Positions 43,285-54,993 of a stretch of 64,000 nt of DNA are shown one piece after another; position 1 is the first letter of the stretch, and each line of letters begins with the position of its first letter. The stretch comes from Whalleya microplaca (lineage: Eukaryota > Ascomycota > Sordariomycetes > Xylariales > Xylariaceae), in NCBI GenBank assembly GCA_022497155.1, contig MU385744.1, positions 202,198-266,197 of the forward strand, written 5' to 3'. The translations under genes and the position numbers were made by a program. The notes under the pieces are model-generated. The model was not told where the DNA came from. It worked only from the letters and a program-made list of their open reading frames with translations, and made no database searches.

Positions 43285-44232
43285 CCGGCCGGCAACGGTA
43301 GATTATACTTAGATGGTTTCTTAAGCATATACCTGGAGACGGCTGAATGAATGGTTTCAACGAGGGTTGGTTACGCATGGTATACCCGGAGTGACCAGGT
43401 AAGGTCAGGTCTTTGCGTCGGTTCAACCCGTAGTGTTATAGTCAATTGAAATTTGCGTTGAACTTCCTACTTTCGTGATCTTTGCCATTACTACTGTTTT
43501 TATTATATACACACAACCCGCTTATGTTATGGGTTTCGGTGGTGAACCTGGGAAAGGGGCAGGTATGGAAGAAGCTACACGTAAAGCCGAAGCCTTGCCG
43601 CTAAGTAACAGTCAAATTATGATACGAGGTAATCTTATTAAGAAAGAAACGTGACTGGATCCTGTATATGACTGGTAAGCTTCAAGCTTATGTGAAAGGA
43701 ATCAAAGGATGAACTTTAGTAGTATAGATCGTCTCTTAGGGACTAGACGCCGAGCCTTTAAGGTCAGCCCCCTTGTTACAGTAGTGAGGGTCTCCGGCTT
43801 TTTATTGATAAGATAACTTCTCGTAAAAGACGTACATGAAGAGCCGGCATTATCTCAAATTGTAAAGATGAGAGGGGTGGTAGGTCGGCCCACGTTTATA
43901 GCTGTCTAAAGGGACTTACTTTAGAGTAACCACAGCTGTGAGTTAGACGCTAAACTCGCTTAATAGCAAGATAACTGATATCAAATAGCTTATATCGAGT
44001 ATTTGGTGTTAGGCATATCTTGTTGTCGACTCTTAAGCATAGCTTCTATATTCGTTTAATGCATATTTACTGTATACTTGCTGAGCTAACATGGAATATC
44101 TGACATTGACTTGAGCTTATTATCTCAACCCCCAAGGCAAGAGGTAAAGCAATGGAGTTATAGTTACAGTGAAAACCTCTTTCGACATGGACTAGTAGTT
44201 GACGATCCTATCTAATTCCCATCGTCATACTC
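43285..44232. other. intergenic between FPGS paralogues, no gene seen
   Basis: This is 0.95 kb of AT-rich sequence. It contains no remnant of a third copy that I can recognise. Confidence 0.4.
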
Positions 44233-45912
44233 ATGTCTAACCGCTTTACCTACCGTCTAAGATTGCACGTAACCTGCAAATTCAGAACCTCGCCAAACCT
44301 CACCAGCACCAATAATTCACTTACACGCCGCAACACCACCACCCAGCGCTTCTCCTCCACCATGGCGCATACCTACGAGTCGGCGCTCGCGCACCTCTCA
44401 TCCATCCAATCCAATCGCGCCATCCACTCCCTCTTCGCCCCTCGTGCCCCTGCCCCCTCATCTTCTTCCCCTTTCCCCACCACAACCCAGGACCTCAACG
44501 CCCTCGCCATCCCGGAGATGCTGACCTGGCTGCAGCGCTCGGGCCTCTCGCAGTCGGCCGATCTGGGCGCCTTGCGCTGCATCCACGTCGCGGGCACCAA
44601 GGGCAAGGGCTCCGTGAGCGCGTACCTGACCTCGATCCTCACGCAGCCCGAGGTCCGCGCCGTCGCCGGGAAGGTCGGGACCTACACCTCCCCGCACCTG
44701 CTCTCCGTGCGCGAGCGCATCCAGATCGACGGCGCGCCCATCAGCAAGGCCGCCTTCACGCGGTATTTCTTCGCGGTGTGGGACGCGCTGACGGCGGCCG
44801 CGCGCGCGGAGGCGCAGCGCACGGGGGAGGAGATGTTGGAGGAGGAGCTCGCGGGCCCCGCGACCAAGCCGTTCTACTTCCGCCTCCTGACGCTGGTGGC
44901 GCTGCGCGCGTTCGCGGGCGAGGGCGTGCGCTCCGCCGTCGTCGAGTGCGGCATCGGCGGCGAGTACGACTCCACCAACATCCTCCCCGCCTCGGCGGTC
45001 ACCGCGTCCGTCATCGCGCAGCTCGGCGTCGATCACGTCGGCATGCTGGGCGCGACTGTCCCCGCGATTGCGTGGCACAAGGCCGGCGTGTGCAAGGCCG
45101 GCCGCCGGTGCTTTACGCGGCGGCTGGGGGGCGAGGGGGGCGAGAGGGTTATGCGCGTGCTGAGGCGGCGGGCCGTGGAGAAGGAAGCCGTGCTGGTAGA
45201 GGTCGAGGACGCTGACGTCGAGGCCTGGGGAGGGGAGGCGAGCGGGCTCGAGGGCGCGTTCCAGAAGTACAACCAGGCGCTGGCTGTCGGTGCCGCGCGC
45301 GAGCATCTGAGGGTGCTCGAGGGCCGCCCGGATGATGCGCAGGCTGGGGTGGTGGAGCTGGCTAACCTGCCGGAGGGGTTTGCGCGGGGTTTGAGACAAG
45401 CGAGCTTGCGAGGACGGTGCGAGACGAGACGGGAGGGCAATTTCACCTGGTTCATCGACGGCGCACACACCGCGGAAAGCTTGGAGGAGGTCGCAAAGTG
45501 GTTCGCTGAGAAACGGAAGGCCCTGGCTGGTGCGCGGACGGTGCTGGTGTTCAACCAGCAGGACCGCGACGCGGCCACCTTACTAACCGGCTTGTACGAG
45601 GGCATCGGGAGAGCGGCGGGATCGCCACAGGATGTCATCTTCGACTACGCTATCTTCACGCGGAATGATCTGCAGGGTAGGACTGCGGGGGAGTCAGAGG
45701 GCGACTTAGCTGTACAGCAAGCCGCGGCGGATGCCATGCGGAAACTGTGTCCGCAGACGGAGACGTTCGTTGTTGATAATGTCGGCGAGGCCGTCGAGAA
45801 GGTGAGAGCACAAGCACCGAGCGACGATGTGAAGATCGGAGTATTAGCAACGGGCAGCTTGCATCTGGTGGGGGCTTTGCTCAGGACCTTGGAGCCAGAA
45901 GCGGAGTTATGA
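44233..45912 (+). CDS. folylpolyglutamate synthase, paralogue 2 with candidate mitochondrial leader
   Basis: This is a 559-aa intronless enzyme. The first ATG (44233) gives a 43-residue leader rich in Arg/Thr/Ser with almost no acids (MSNRFTYRLRLHVTCKFRTS...RFSST), a mitochondrial presequence type. A second in-frame ATG at 44362 in strong context (CACC) begins MAHTYESALAHL, where the enzyme proper starts, so two isoforms are likely. Signatures are HVAGTKGKGSVSAY, YTSPHLLSVRERIQIDG, VECGIGGEYDSTNI, LGVDHVGMLGATVPAIAWHKAGV, WFIDGAHTAESLE, VFNQQDRD and TGSLHLVGALL. Compared with paralogue 1 it lacks the intron, has much higher third-position GC and carries a longer central region. The copies are clearly divergent, so the duplication is old or one was acquired. 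Confidence 0.91.
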   Translation: MSNRFTYRLRLHVTCKFRTSPNLTSTNNSLTRRNTTTQRFSSTMAHTYESALAHLSSIQSNRAIHSLFAPRAPAPSSSSPFPTTTQDLNALAIPEMLTWLQRSGLSQSADLGALRCIHVAGTKGKGSVSAYLTSILTQPEVRAVAGKVGTYTSPHLLSVRERIQIDGAPISKAAFTRYFFAVWDALTAAARAEAQRTGEEMLEEELAGPATKPFYFRLLTLVALRAFAGEGVRSAVVECGIGGEYDSTNILPASAVTASVIAQLGVDHVGMLGATVPAIAWHKAGVCKAGRRCFTRRLGGEGGERVMRVLRRRAVEKEAVLVEVEDADVEAWGGEASGLEGAFQKYNQALAVGAAREHLRVLEGRPDDAQAGVVELANLPEGFARGLRQASLRGRCETRREGNFTWFIDGAHTAESLEEVAKWFAEKRKALAGARTVLVFNQQDRDAATLLTGLYEGIGRAAGSPQDVIFDYAIFTRNDLQGRTAGESEGDLAVQQAAADAMRKLCPQTETFVVDNVGEAVEKVRAQAPSDDVKIGVLATGSLHLVGALLRTLEPEAEL

Positions 45913-46969
45913 TGCATCAAAGTCTTATGCCTGAATAGTAAACGATGGAATGATGATACACAGCATGGGTTCGGGTTTGGGGGATATCAAAAAACTAGAA
46001 GTCGCAAGACCGCAATGGGCGGATCAGGGGCTGCCATTCAACAAAACAGCATAGCGTCTCTTTTACTACAGCATGTCAAAGCTATATACGACAACCTGAG
46101 ACTGAGAGTTGTTCCTCTCAGCATGAGCATTTAAGAATCAGATGATATTACAATATATTGGTGAACCGTGTCGATGGACTACAGCTTAAGCAATAGGACA
46201 ATTGGGAGTTGAGCGTGTCACTCTCATAGTCCTGTTCCACAAGTCTCGATGGGTTAGAACCACGCCTATTACCGGCAATGCCCTCCTGGATACTGGATGA
46301 AGACGAGTTTACTGTATTCAGACGAACCATACCAGCTAGAGATTGCTTAAAGATAAGAAGCCCTAGAAACCCTAATTCATCCTCTTAAGGATTTCATTGT
46401 GCCACATGCTCCTTGGGACCAAAATCCAAATCTAAGACTGGTGAACAGACGAAACATCGGTACCAATCCAACCCGATTTCTAAGAATTGCTCTGCATATA
46501 ACACAGTAATCGAAAAAAAATCCAGCAACAGCCCTTGGAATGATCCTAGATGCGCTGTGATACATATGTCACTATAGCCTAGCTAGCAACTCTTACCTTG
46601 CACTTACTTCCCAGCGAATACCTTTACACATATGCACTTATGATACGAACGGGCAACCGAGAATACTAATACTATACTATACGCAATGATCTAGCCTAGC
46701 CTAGGCAGTTATACCGATCCCATCTCTATCTACCTACTCATACACCAATAGCAACAGCAGCAACAACAGGAGGTGAAGACCGAGCCCGTAGCTATACGTG
46801 GGCTTTCTTTCTCACTCACACACTTTCTTTCTCTCGCTATCCCATGCTTACACGCCTCACTGCGAAGATTAGGTGGTTTATTTTCCGGAACAAAATGAAA
46901 ACATTGTAGAAACGACAAAGGGGGTTCAAGACGCAAGAAAAAAAAAAACATAACAGTTGACTGCCTGGA
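45913..46969. other. convergent intergenic, no gene seen
   Basis: This is about 1 kb between the second FPGS and Sac1, which converge. It contains a CTAGCCTAGCCTAGG cluster near 46691-46705 and an (AAC/AGC)n-like patch at 46748-46770. No supported coding or RNA gene. Confidence 0.4.
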
Positions 46970-49261
46970 CTACTCGATCCTCTTCTTGCCCTCTTCGGCA
47001 TTGAGGTACCGCGCCGTGCTCAGGCCGCGCTCGTGCCGCGCCACGAAGGGCCCGATCAGCTTGTCTTTCCTAACCTTGCTGATCGCTTCCTGGTAGCCCT
47101 CGGTGGCCCACGGCCGGGGATTTAACTTCGGCCAGTTGACCTGTGTGAAGTTTGCTGTCAGTACTATTTTCTTTCCTATATTGAATCACCAGATAGCTGA
47201 CTGAATAGAGTGGTTGGGGATATATGAAGAACAAAAGAGGGAAGGGAGGGAGATATTGAAAAGGGGCTTACGTAGAGCATCCCGTTCTTCAGGATGAAGT
47301 TGAAGCACCAGGCGGCCACAACCAGCCAGAACAGGATGAAAATGCGCATGGTCCAGACGGTCGAGTCGGGCAGACGCCTTCGGAACAGGGCTAGGAAGAC
47401 GAAGAATAAGCTGAAAGCGAGGACATAGGGGATGCTCTGGATGAGGATCGGTCTGCGGTCCGCGAAGATGAGCGCCGAGCCGATGTTCGCCGTGGCGGGC
47501 TCGTAGGCGCCGAGGAACAGGTCGAAGGCGTCCTGCCGCGGGCCGTCGCGGAAGTTGTTCAGGAGGTATCGGGTCACGGCTATCCTGCCGTCCTGGAACA
47601 TACCCGCCTTGGTGCGGTTGCCTAGACGCGTGATGTCCGTCTTCATGGCCCCGGTGCCCGCGTACCCCTTGGAGACCGTATCTGCGTTGTCCGCCCATAG
47701 GTTCCGGAAGAGGAACTCGAAATCGGGGTCCACGGCGGAGAAGGTCTCCCCTCGCTGGAGAAGGCCGATGTCCGTGAACATGCGATCTAGCGTCCATCGT
47801 GCCAACATGCTCTGGACAACGTTGGTCCGGTCGAGAGAGTCCATGCAATTCGTCCTAACCACGCTCGTCTGGAAGTTTCTAGTCTCAAGACCGCCGTTCG
47901 CGGGCATATCGACGGCGCGGAAGTACTGCTGCGCTATCAGCGCCTCCTTGAGCTGCTCAACAAGTAGCATGGCGCGGTGCATCTGCATGCCCTTCGTTTC
48001 GTGATGGAAGTCAAAGTAGACGTAGTGTAGTCGATCAAATTCCTGCTTCGAAGAGCTGGGCTCGATGACGTGGAACTTCTCGTCCGTCACCGTGTCCCCC
48101 TGGACCTTATCTGAAGGGGTCGAAACGAGCATCTTCACCACTTGCTCGTAGGCTTCCTTCATTCGCTTCTCGCGACCACTCTGGTTTACTAAATTTACCA
48201 AGTAGTTGTCTCCGTATATGCGAATCTGCTCGTCGAAATGCTTTTTGGCACCCGCAAGGGCCGTTTCAATACCACGGACCTGAAGTTTAGGTGTGTACTT
48301 CAGCGAGTTGATCTCAGCCCAGTACACTGGCACGCTTCCTCGTGTTTGGACGTAGGACAGGATCTGCATCTCTTTGCCTTCAGAAGCCCTGTATTTTCCA
48401 CTCTGCATGTCATTGCTTCCAGCGTAACCGCCTAGACCACTGCCCGTATCGTTTAATATGACAACCTGTTCAGTCTCGTTGTAATTGGAGGCACGTCCGT
48501 CCTCGTCGATACCTCTGGTGAAATATCTGGTGCCGGCTCGGTATCTCGACTTTCGGGTTACTAGGACGATGGTCAAAGGGGTGTTTCTGAATTTGGTTGG
48601 TCGGATCTCGAGAGTGCCCCAAATAATGGGTAGAATATAAGGGTCAGCACTGGGTTGCTGGCCGGGTTGTGACCGGCTGCCCATCTTGCGGAAGTCGATA
48701 AGGTCAGTCGAGACAAACTTGTTCCAGAAGAAGCGATCGTCGGAACGCATCCACAGCGGACTGGAGTTATCCATAGAGGCCTGTCTTTGGAAGCTGTTGG
48801 TAAGGTCAAGAGAGTATGAGAAGTACATTGGGCCCGTCATGATGTGTGTCTTCAACAACGATAGAAATTGGTCCTCATCCGGGTCACGGATCTGTCGTTC
48901 ACGCATAGGCAAGAAGTCGGTTGAGATGACTTTGTAGACCATGTGTCCCTTGAGACGGCCCATGGGTTGGGCCTTCGTAATGATGATGGCATATTTGTCT
49001 GCCCTTCGTAAATACTCAAGTCCAGAATGCGAAAGCTAGCATTTTGTACTTACCGAGGCCTAGTCTGATGATGCCCAGGATACCGGCTATGCTAGAGACA
49101 CGGGAGACACGCTTGTTGGGGAAGTATGAGGCCTCACTTAACCTCACATCGCCGGTGGGACGGTCTATAACGAGAGCGGGTGCGTTAGGGGAGGAAGGGG
49201 AGGTGAAGGTGTACGAGTCGGTTGCGACGTGGACATTGATGTCCCTGAAGGGGAGGGTCAT
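46970..49261 (-). CDS. sac1: Sac1-type phosphoinositide phosphatase
   Basis: The product is 701 aa from exons 49261-49054, 48998-47272 and 47140-46970. The introns are 48999-49053 (GTAAGT...GGGCAG) and 47141-47271 (GTAAGC...CACACAG). It removes phosphate from PtdIns4P at the ER/Golgi. The SAC domain includes an N-terminal mixed region and the catalytic P-loop CMDSLDR (Cys454 to Arg460) inside VVRTNCMDSLDRTNVVQ. Two C-terminal membrane helices follow (about 600-622 and 632-652: SIPYVLAFSLFFVFLALF and FILFWLVVAAWCFNFIL), separated by a short loop. The tail ends ARYLNAEEGKKRIE, after the last intron. Length and topology match the yeast and animal enzymes. It shares a 1.3-kb divergent promoter region with the Rab5 gene. 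Confidence 0.94.
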
Positions 49262-49582
49262 GGTGGGCTATAGCTTGTTGGCGCTGTTCAACATAGGCTT
49301 CTTCTCATAGCATTGCAGACAGGGCAAAGAGGGAACGGAAGGGGTGGGTTAGGGAACGACAGCAAGGCAGCCTGGCCTTCGCGGATTTATGTATTGTACT
49401 GTATTGTATTATATCTGGGCTATTCGCCAAAGGGCTTGCCGAAGGGCCACGAATTGAAATCCAAAGGGACCAACTGAACGAATGCCAAGCTTGCGATGTT
49501 GAAGAAGCACGCACCAGCTGCCAGCAGGGAGGAACTCGCAGAAAGCTGAGATCATATTAGGTCTACATCTGTCACGTGACAT

Positions 49583-49604
49583 GTGGGTCACTCACGTGAC
49601 CCAC
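49583..49604. promoter_or_regulatory. E-box inside an 8-bp-arm palindrome
   Basis: GTGGGTCA and TGACCCAC form exact inverted arms around CTCACG, overlapping the second CACGTG. A preceding GTCACGTGAC lies 20 bases upstream. The paired sites suggest a dimeric bHLH regulator such as a Cbf1-like factor; this is inference. Confidence 0.5.
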
Positions 49605-49621
49605 ACAGGTAGTCCATAGTT

Positions 49622-49652
49622 ATGGATAGTACTGCGTAGCAGTACTATCCAT
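49622..49652. repeat. 31-bp near-perfect palindrome
   Basis: ATGGATAGTACTGC, a three-base loop GTA, then the exact reverse complement GCAGTACTATCCAT. It is too symmetric to be likely by chance in this promoter; it could be a cruciform-prone site or a regulator binding site. Confidence 0.75.
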
Positions 49653-50604
49653 CCATCATCATCAATACACCTTATGCATCCACTAGTTGCCACAACATCC
49701 CTGTCAGGAGCTTATCTGGACTCGGTACGTACCTTATCTTTTGAGCGCAATGGATGTGACGATGTACAACCGTACATTACGCAGGTACAGTTGTACAAGT
49801 ACCTAGTCCGTACCTAGGTACCCAAGTACACATATCCTGAGTACCTAGGTAATAAATTGAAATCACGTGCTGCAAATAATGACAGTCTGGAAGAAAGAAG
49901 GAACCTGGGACCAGACAGTCTTCGGCAATCGGCACTTGGCACTGTACGTACCGTAGCCATTCATCAGAAGGTGAGGGTGAAAGAGAGATCCACCTCGACC
50001 AGCAGACCACGCGGTCCCAAGTCCCAAGTCCCAAGCCAGTCCTGCCACCTGCAGCGTATGTACTCCGTATGTATGTACATAATAGGTCACTTGTATTGGC
50101 CCTGAACCTGCTGTTCGAACCACTGAACCTGACGTGTTGCACCACTGCCGCTCGTTCTGCTCAGCCACACGTTGAACGCTTATTCGCCCATTGACCATCC
50201 GACAAAGCTTCATTTCATCATTCACCTCTCCAACTACTGCCTCTCTCGACAGCAGCCAGGCCAGGCAGAGACTCCAACTACACTACACTTTTTTTTTATT
50301 ACCCACCCCGATTTACTAATACATACATATCAAACCCACAGACCCTGTCCTGCCTGCCATCCATCCATCCATCCATCCATCCATCCATTATTCTCTACAT
50401 ATTACCTTCCAGATATCGAGACCGACGATAATAAGTCCTCACCGATAAGACACGCCACGCCGCATCCATCCAAACCTAATCTCTACTGCTGCCTACACCT
50501 CCCCCCCTCCTTTGTCTGTGTGTCGACCTCTAGTATCAACCCGCCTCTCCCGCTTCTCCCGCTTCTCCCGCTTATTTGACGGACTTCACCACACCGAGGT
50601 TACT

Positions 50605-51539
50605 ATGGCGTCTCGAGCAGGGCCCGCAGCCGCCCGCGGCATGAATACCCGGTTCGCGCAGTTCAAATTGGTCCTCCTAGGTATGCATCGCGACGCCGCA
50701 TCTCTTACTCTATTCCCGGCATCAAGTGGCATCGTGTGCTAACCTATAAATACAGGAGAATCTGCAGTCGGAAAGGTAGCTTGACCATCACAGGCCTATA
50801 TATATATATACAATACAATCTTCATGCCTGCTGACTCGTGTGAAACAGAGTTCAATAGTCCTCAGATTTGTCAAGGTACGTAATATCAATATCAATATAA
50901 ATAGTCATCATCATGTACTCACTTTGCCCTCAGGATCAATTCGACTCATATCGGGAATCTACCATCGGCGCCGCCTTCCTGACACAGACCATCTCGTTGG
51001 ACGAAAACACCACCGTTAAGTTCGAAATCTGGGATACTGCCGGCCAGGAACGATACAAGTCTCTCGCTCCTATGTACTACCGCAACGCGAACTGCGCCGT
51101 TGTTGTCTACGATATTACGCAATCTGTATGCTTATCCCCAGAACAAAGAGGTCGCCATGGATAGTTATGCTGACAGCTGGGAAAACAGGCATCGCTCGAC
51201 AAGGCGAAGGCGTGGGTAAAGGAACTACAACGACAAGCGAACGAGAACATCATCATCGCCCTGGCAGGAAACAAGCTAGATTTGGTGACCGAGCAGCCCG
51301 ACAAGAGAGCCGTGACGACCGCCGACGCCCAGGCCTACGCGAACGAGGCGGGCCTGCTGTTCTTCGAGACCTCGGCCAAGACGGCAGAGAACGTCCGCGA
51401 ACTGTTCACCGAGATCGCCAAGAAGCTGCCGCTCGACCAAGTGGGACCCCGACACGCCCGGCCGGGCCAACGACCCGGCGGCGTGAGCCTGGCCCCCGAG
51501 GGCGCGAACACGCAGGCCGGGGGGCCCTGCAGCTGCTAG
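50605..51539 (+). CDS. Rab5-type small GTPase (Vps21/Ypt5)
   Basis: The product is 221 aa from five exons: 50605-50680, 50756-50775 (20 bases), 50849-50875 (27 bases), 50934-51125 and 51189-51539. It controls early endosome fusion and traffic to the vacuole. The nucleotide-binding signatures are GESAVGKSS (residues 26-34, split over three exons), WDTAGQE (74-80), NKLD (133-136) and ETSAK (165-169). The effector region reads [14 protein letters not shown], diagnostic of Rab5. The C terminus is a Gly/Pro-rich hypervariable tail ending Cys-Ser-Cys for double geranylgeranylation. All introns are GT-AG. The two tiny consecutive exons encode ESAVGK and SSIVLRFVK. Confidence 0.94.
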
Positions 51540-52787
51540 AAGCGTTTCTCGGTGCGGATGTATCGCGTCGGGGTCTGGTGTGGCAGCGAGGTGGCGATTC
51601 CCCGTGTTCTCCTGCTTCTGCTGGTGCTGGGCTGCGTGCTCAGCGGTCTTCTCGTGATTGCGTGGGCCACGTGCGTCGTTCGAGAGGAGGCTTTACGGTA
51701 CCTATTATCGCAGACCTAAGTAGGGTATAGGGGGAGAAATGAATGATTGAACAATACAATATCACGCGTACTACTACTACCCCGACCTTCCTTCAGGCCT
51801 CCGGAAATGACAAGTGTTGTGGAGTGTGGAGGACGAGCTACATGTTTAGGGGATGAGGGCATCATTGCACTGACTGACTGACTGACTGACTGACTGCACG
51901 TTAAGGGTCTAAGGGGGGCCTCATGATCAGGGGGCAAAGGTAGGAACGAAGGAAGCCCCGAGTGTATATTTCTTTAGGAGTTTTCTTGGCGGAGAGGAGG
52001 GGAGGAATACGCTTTTTTAATACGTGTGGCTTTTTCTTGTGTTTCGAGTTTGCAAGTACAGTACAGTACAGCACAGACAGACAGACAGACAGACAGACTT
52101 GGCTGCGGATCATGATGATGATGTGCGCGTGGCCTGGATGGAGGAGGGGCTGGAGGGCCTTTAGACAAGTGAGTGAGTGCCGAGGCAGCTATAGCTACAA
52201 CACGGTTCCCCTTTGAGACAGACTGGACTGGACGGTGCCTAGTTGTAAAGTACGATGAATTATGCAATAGAGAAACACGTTTAAACTATGTTAGTCAGTC
52301 TCATGTTGAAGACATACATAAAGGCTCAGCCAGTGGTTTGATATTGTAGGTACAGTATAGACAGACTTAAGGTTTATGAATATTCACAAACATTGTGCAG
52401 TCGGTAGATATCTTAATATTTTGTGAGATAATTTATTAAGGGACTTATATCGCTCATTCTATAATCATATAGCCTAGCAAGACAATAATGACTGCAACTT
52501 ATAAGTTGTGCTTTTTCTCTCTGAACACTAGATATACATGTATGTACTATACATGCCTCTACGAAAGTTATAGTATGGGGGGATGACCTAATGTATACAT
52601 AAGTTGGGACCCACCGGCCCGGAATCCGTGTGGCCGGACATGTGTGGTTCGGCCCAAGAAATTAGGTACATACAGCTCAAAAAGCTTCCGAGGTTTTTAC
52701 ATCTCATAATAACCTCGCATACGAACACCACGCAAACCCACCACCACGCAACGTCAATCGCTCTTTGAAGGCCCACTCGATGCCCTC
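51540..52787. other. intergenic with microsatellites
   Basis: No gene is seen. The region contains (ACTG)n at about 51867-51895 and (ACAG)n at about 52074-52097, plus generic AT-rich sequence. The right end is the promoter of MIC60. Confidence 0.45.
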
Positions 52788-54993
52788 ATGTTGCGGACTT
52801 CGTTGCGATCTGTCCGGGCCGTAGGCAGCAGGCCCAATGCTGCTGCGGTGCCCCGTCAATGGCAGCCCGCGATCGCAAGGTCGCCAGCTGTGGTATGTAC
52901 AGTCCACACTCCGTACATATATACTTGATTAATAGAACCCGGCTAATGATGAATGTCAATTGGAAACAGAGATGCTATGCTAATGAGAATAAACCTTCGA
53001 TAAACGACCCCACCCCTCCCAAGTTACCTAATAATGAGACCAAGACCGCGGCGTCGAGCGGCTTTCCTGCCTCAGCACGCGAATCCAGAATCGCTGCCTC
53101 GTCAGTCGCTTCCAAGGACGTTCCTCGTTCACCACCCGCGCCTGAGCCTGTTGCAGAAAAGACACAGCCTAAGCCGGCCCCGCCCGCGCCCGTGAGGAAG
53201 AAGGGCTTCTTCCGCCGACTGCGTAATTATATTCTGACCCTGGCGTTTCTGGGCGCCGTGACCTTCGGTGGTGGTGTGTGGTATTCGCGTGTTAACGACA
53301 ACTTCCACGACTTCTTCACCGAGTTCGTGCCCTACGGCGAGCAGGCCGTGCTCTACTTTGAAGAGCTCGACTTGAGAAAGAGATACAAGGGCAACGCAGT
53401 CGGGGGTACCCGGAGCAGAGATACCGGCGCTCAGGTCAAGATCTCCCCCCAGAGCGGTGCCTCGTGGCGGGTGGCGGACAGCGGCGAGCCCGCGGGCAGA
53501 CAGTCCAGCGCCATCCGTGACATCAAGGGGTCTGATAAGAAGGCCGACCCTCCCAAGGAAGAGAAGAAGAAGCCCGCACCAAAGGCTCCTGAACCGGCAA
53601 AGGCTGCTCCTACGCAACCTATCCCCACGGCGGCTAACGATGCAGCTACTACGCAGACTCTGGCAAAAGACGTCAAGGCACCGAAGAAGGAGACGACCGA
53701 CTTCAAGGCACCTGAAGTCGACGAGCCTTCTCGGTTCCCCCCTGCTTCCCCTATCGACCCCTTGAAGGTCAAGGACGCCGACATACCCCTGGTCCAGGAC
53801 CTGGTGAAGATGCTCAACGACATCATCACGGTCGTGAACGCCGACAACGCCGACGACCGCTTCTCCTCGACGATCGGCAAGGCCAAGAACGAGCTCAACA
53901 AGCTCGGGTCCGGGATCCGCGCGCTGAAGACCAAGGCCGAGGAGGACGCGGCGGCCGAGGTGGCCGGCAAGGTCAAGGAGTTCGAGGCCGCGGCCACGGA
54001 GCTCGTCGCGCGCGTCGAGCAGGCCATGGACGCGCAGGAGCGCCAGTGGCGCGCCGACTTCGAGCACGAGCTCAAGCGCATCCAGTCGACCTACGACTCG
54101 CGCATCCGCACCGAGCTCGAGCGCGAGCGTCGCGTCAACGAGGAGCGCCTCAACAACGCGCTCCTCGAGCAGGCCGTCGAACTAACCCGCCAATTCAAGG
54201 CCGACGTGGGCCGCCGCGTCGAGGCGGAGCGGCAATCGCGCCTCGGCAAGCTCGAGCAGCTCAGCGCCGCGGTGCGCGAGCTCGAGACGCTGACGACGGG
54301 CTGGAACGACGTCGTGGACCTGAACCTGCGCACCCAACAACTGCACGTGGCCGTCGAGGCCGTGCGCGCCAGCGTGTCGGACGCGGAGCACCCGCGCCCC
54401 TTCGTCCGCGAGCTCGTCGCGCTCAAGGAGATCGCGGGCGACGACCCCGTCGTCAACGCCGCCATCGGCTCCATCAACCCGTCCGCCTACCAGCGCGGCG
54501 TCGCCTCCCCCGCGCAGCTGATCGACCGCTTCCGCCGCGTCGCGGGCGAGGTGCGCAAGGCGAGCCTGCTGCCGGACGACGCCGGCGTGGCCTCCCACGC
54601 TTCGAGTCTGCTGCTGAGCAAAGTGCTGTTCCGCAAGCAGACGGAGGGGAGTCGGGGTGCGGGGGGTGGGGTGGATCGGGGGGACGGCGATGTGGAGAGC
54701 GTGCTCGCGCGCACGCAGGCGAGGCTCGAGGAGGGCGATTTGGACGCCGCGGCCCGCGAGATGAATGGGTTGCAGGGCTGGGCGAAGACGCTGAGTCGGG
54801 ATTGGCTTGGGGAGGTTAGGAAGGCGCTGGAGGTGCAGCAGGCGCTTGAGGTTAGTACTTCTTATTTCATTGACCTGGTTCACTCGGCCATTGCTTCATT
54901 CCATTGGCTTTCTATGTATTGATTGTGCTAACGCCGTGGAAACTACAGGTCATCGCCACCGAGGCCCGGTTACAGAGCTTGAAGGTGGAATAA
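52788..54993 (+). CDS. mic60: MIC60/mitofilin, MICOS complex subunit
   Basis: The product is 676 aa from exons 52788-52892, 52970-54850 and 54949-54993. The introns are 52893-52969 (GTATGT...AACAG) and 54851-54948 (GTTAGT...CTACAG). It shapes crista junctions of the inner mitochondrial membrane. Exon 1 encodes the presequence MLRTSLRSVRAVGSRPN. A Pro/Ala-rich stretch precedes one membrane helix (about 122-140: NYILTLAFLGAVTFGGGVWY). After a Lys/Pro/Ala-rich linker come long coiled coils (about 340-480, e.g. ERERRVNEERLNNALLEQ) and the C-terminal mitofilin signature. The last intron and short final exon complete the ending VIATEARLQSLKVE. The very GC-rich second exon creates long antisense open frames that are not genes. 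Confidence 0.93.

Larger units (their letters stand above)
49262..50604. promoter_or_regulatory. divergent promoter region, sac1 / Rab5
   Basis: This 1.3-kb region holds three CACGTG E-boxes (49573-49578, 49593-49598, 49864-49869), a perfect 14-base palindrome arm pair (49622-49652), tandem TCCCAAG units (about 50008-50034), and an (ATCC)n microsatellite around 50359-50388. A long pyrimidine-rich leader follows, up to the Rab5 ATG. Short open frames here lack coding character. Confidence 0.5.

Noticed and set aside
44458..45468. 336-codon minus-strand open frame
   Set aside because: It is a mirror of the GC-rich second FPGS; the sense strand has all FPGS motifs and the antisense product is low-complexity Arg/His/Leu.
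50359..50388. Repeat arrays considered as CRISPR
   Set aside because: (ATCC)n, (ACTG)n, (ACAG)n and (GGAT)n are simple microsatellites without spacers, in a eukaryotic genome.
53129..54067. 312-codon minus-strand open frame in MIC60
   Set aside because: It is an antisense artefact of the coiled-coil coding region; no start context and no domain.
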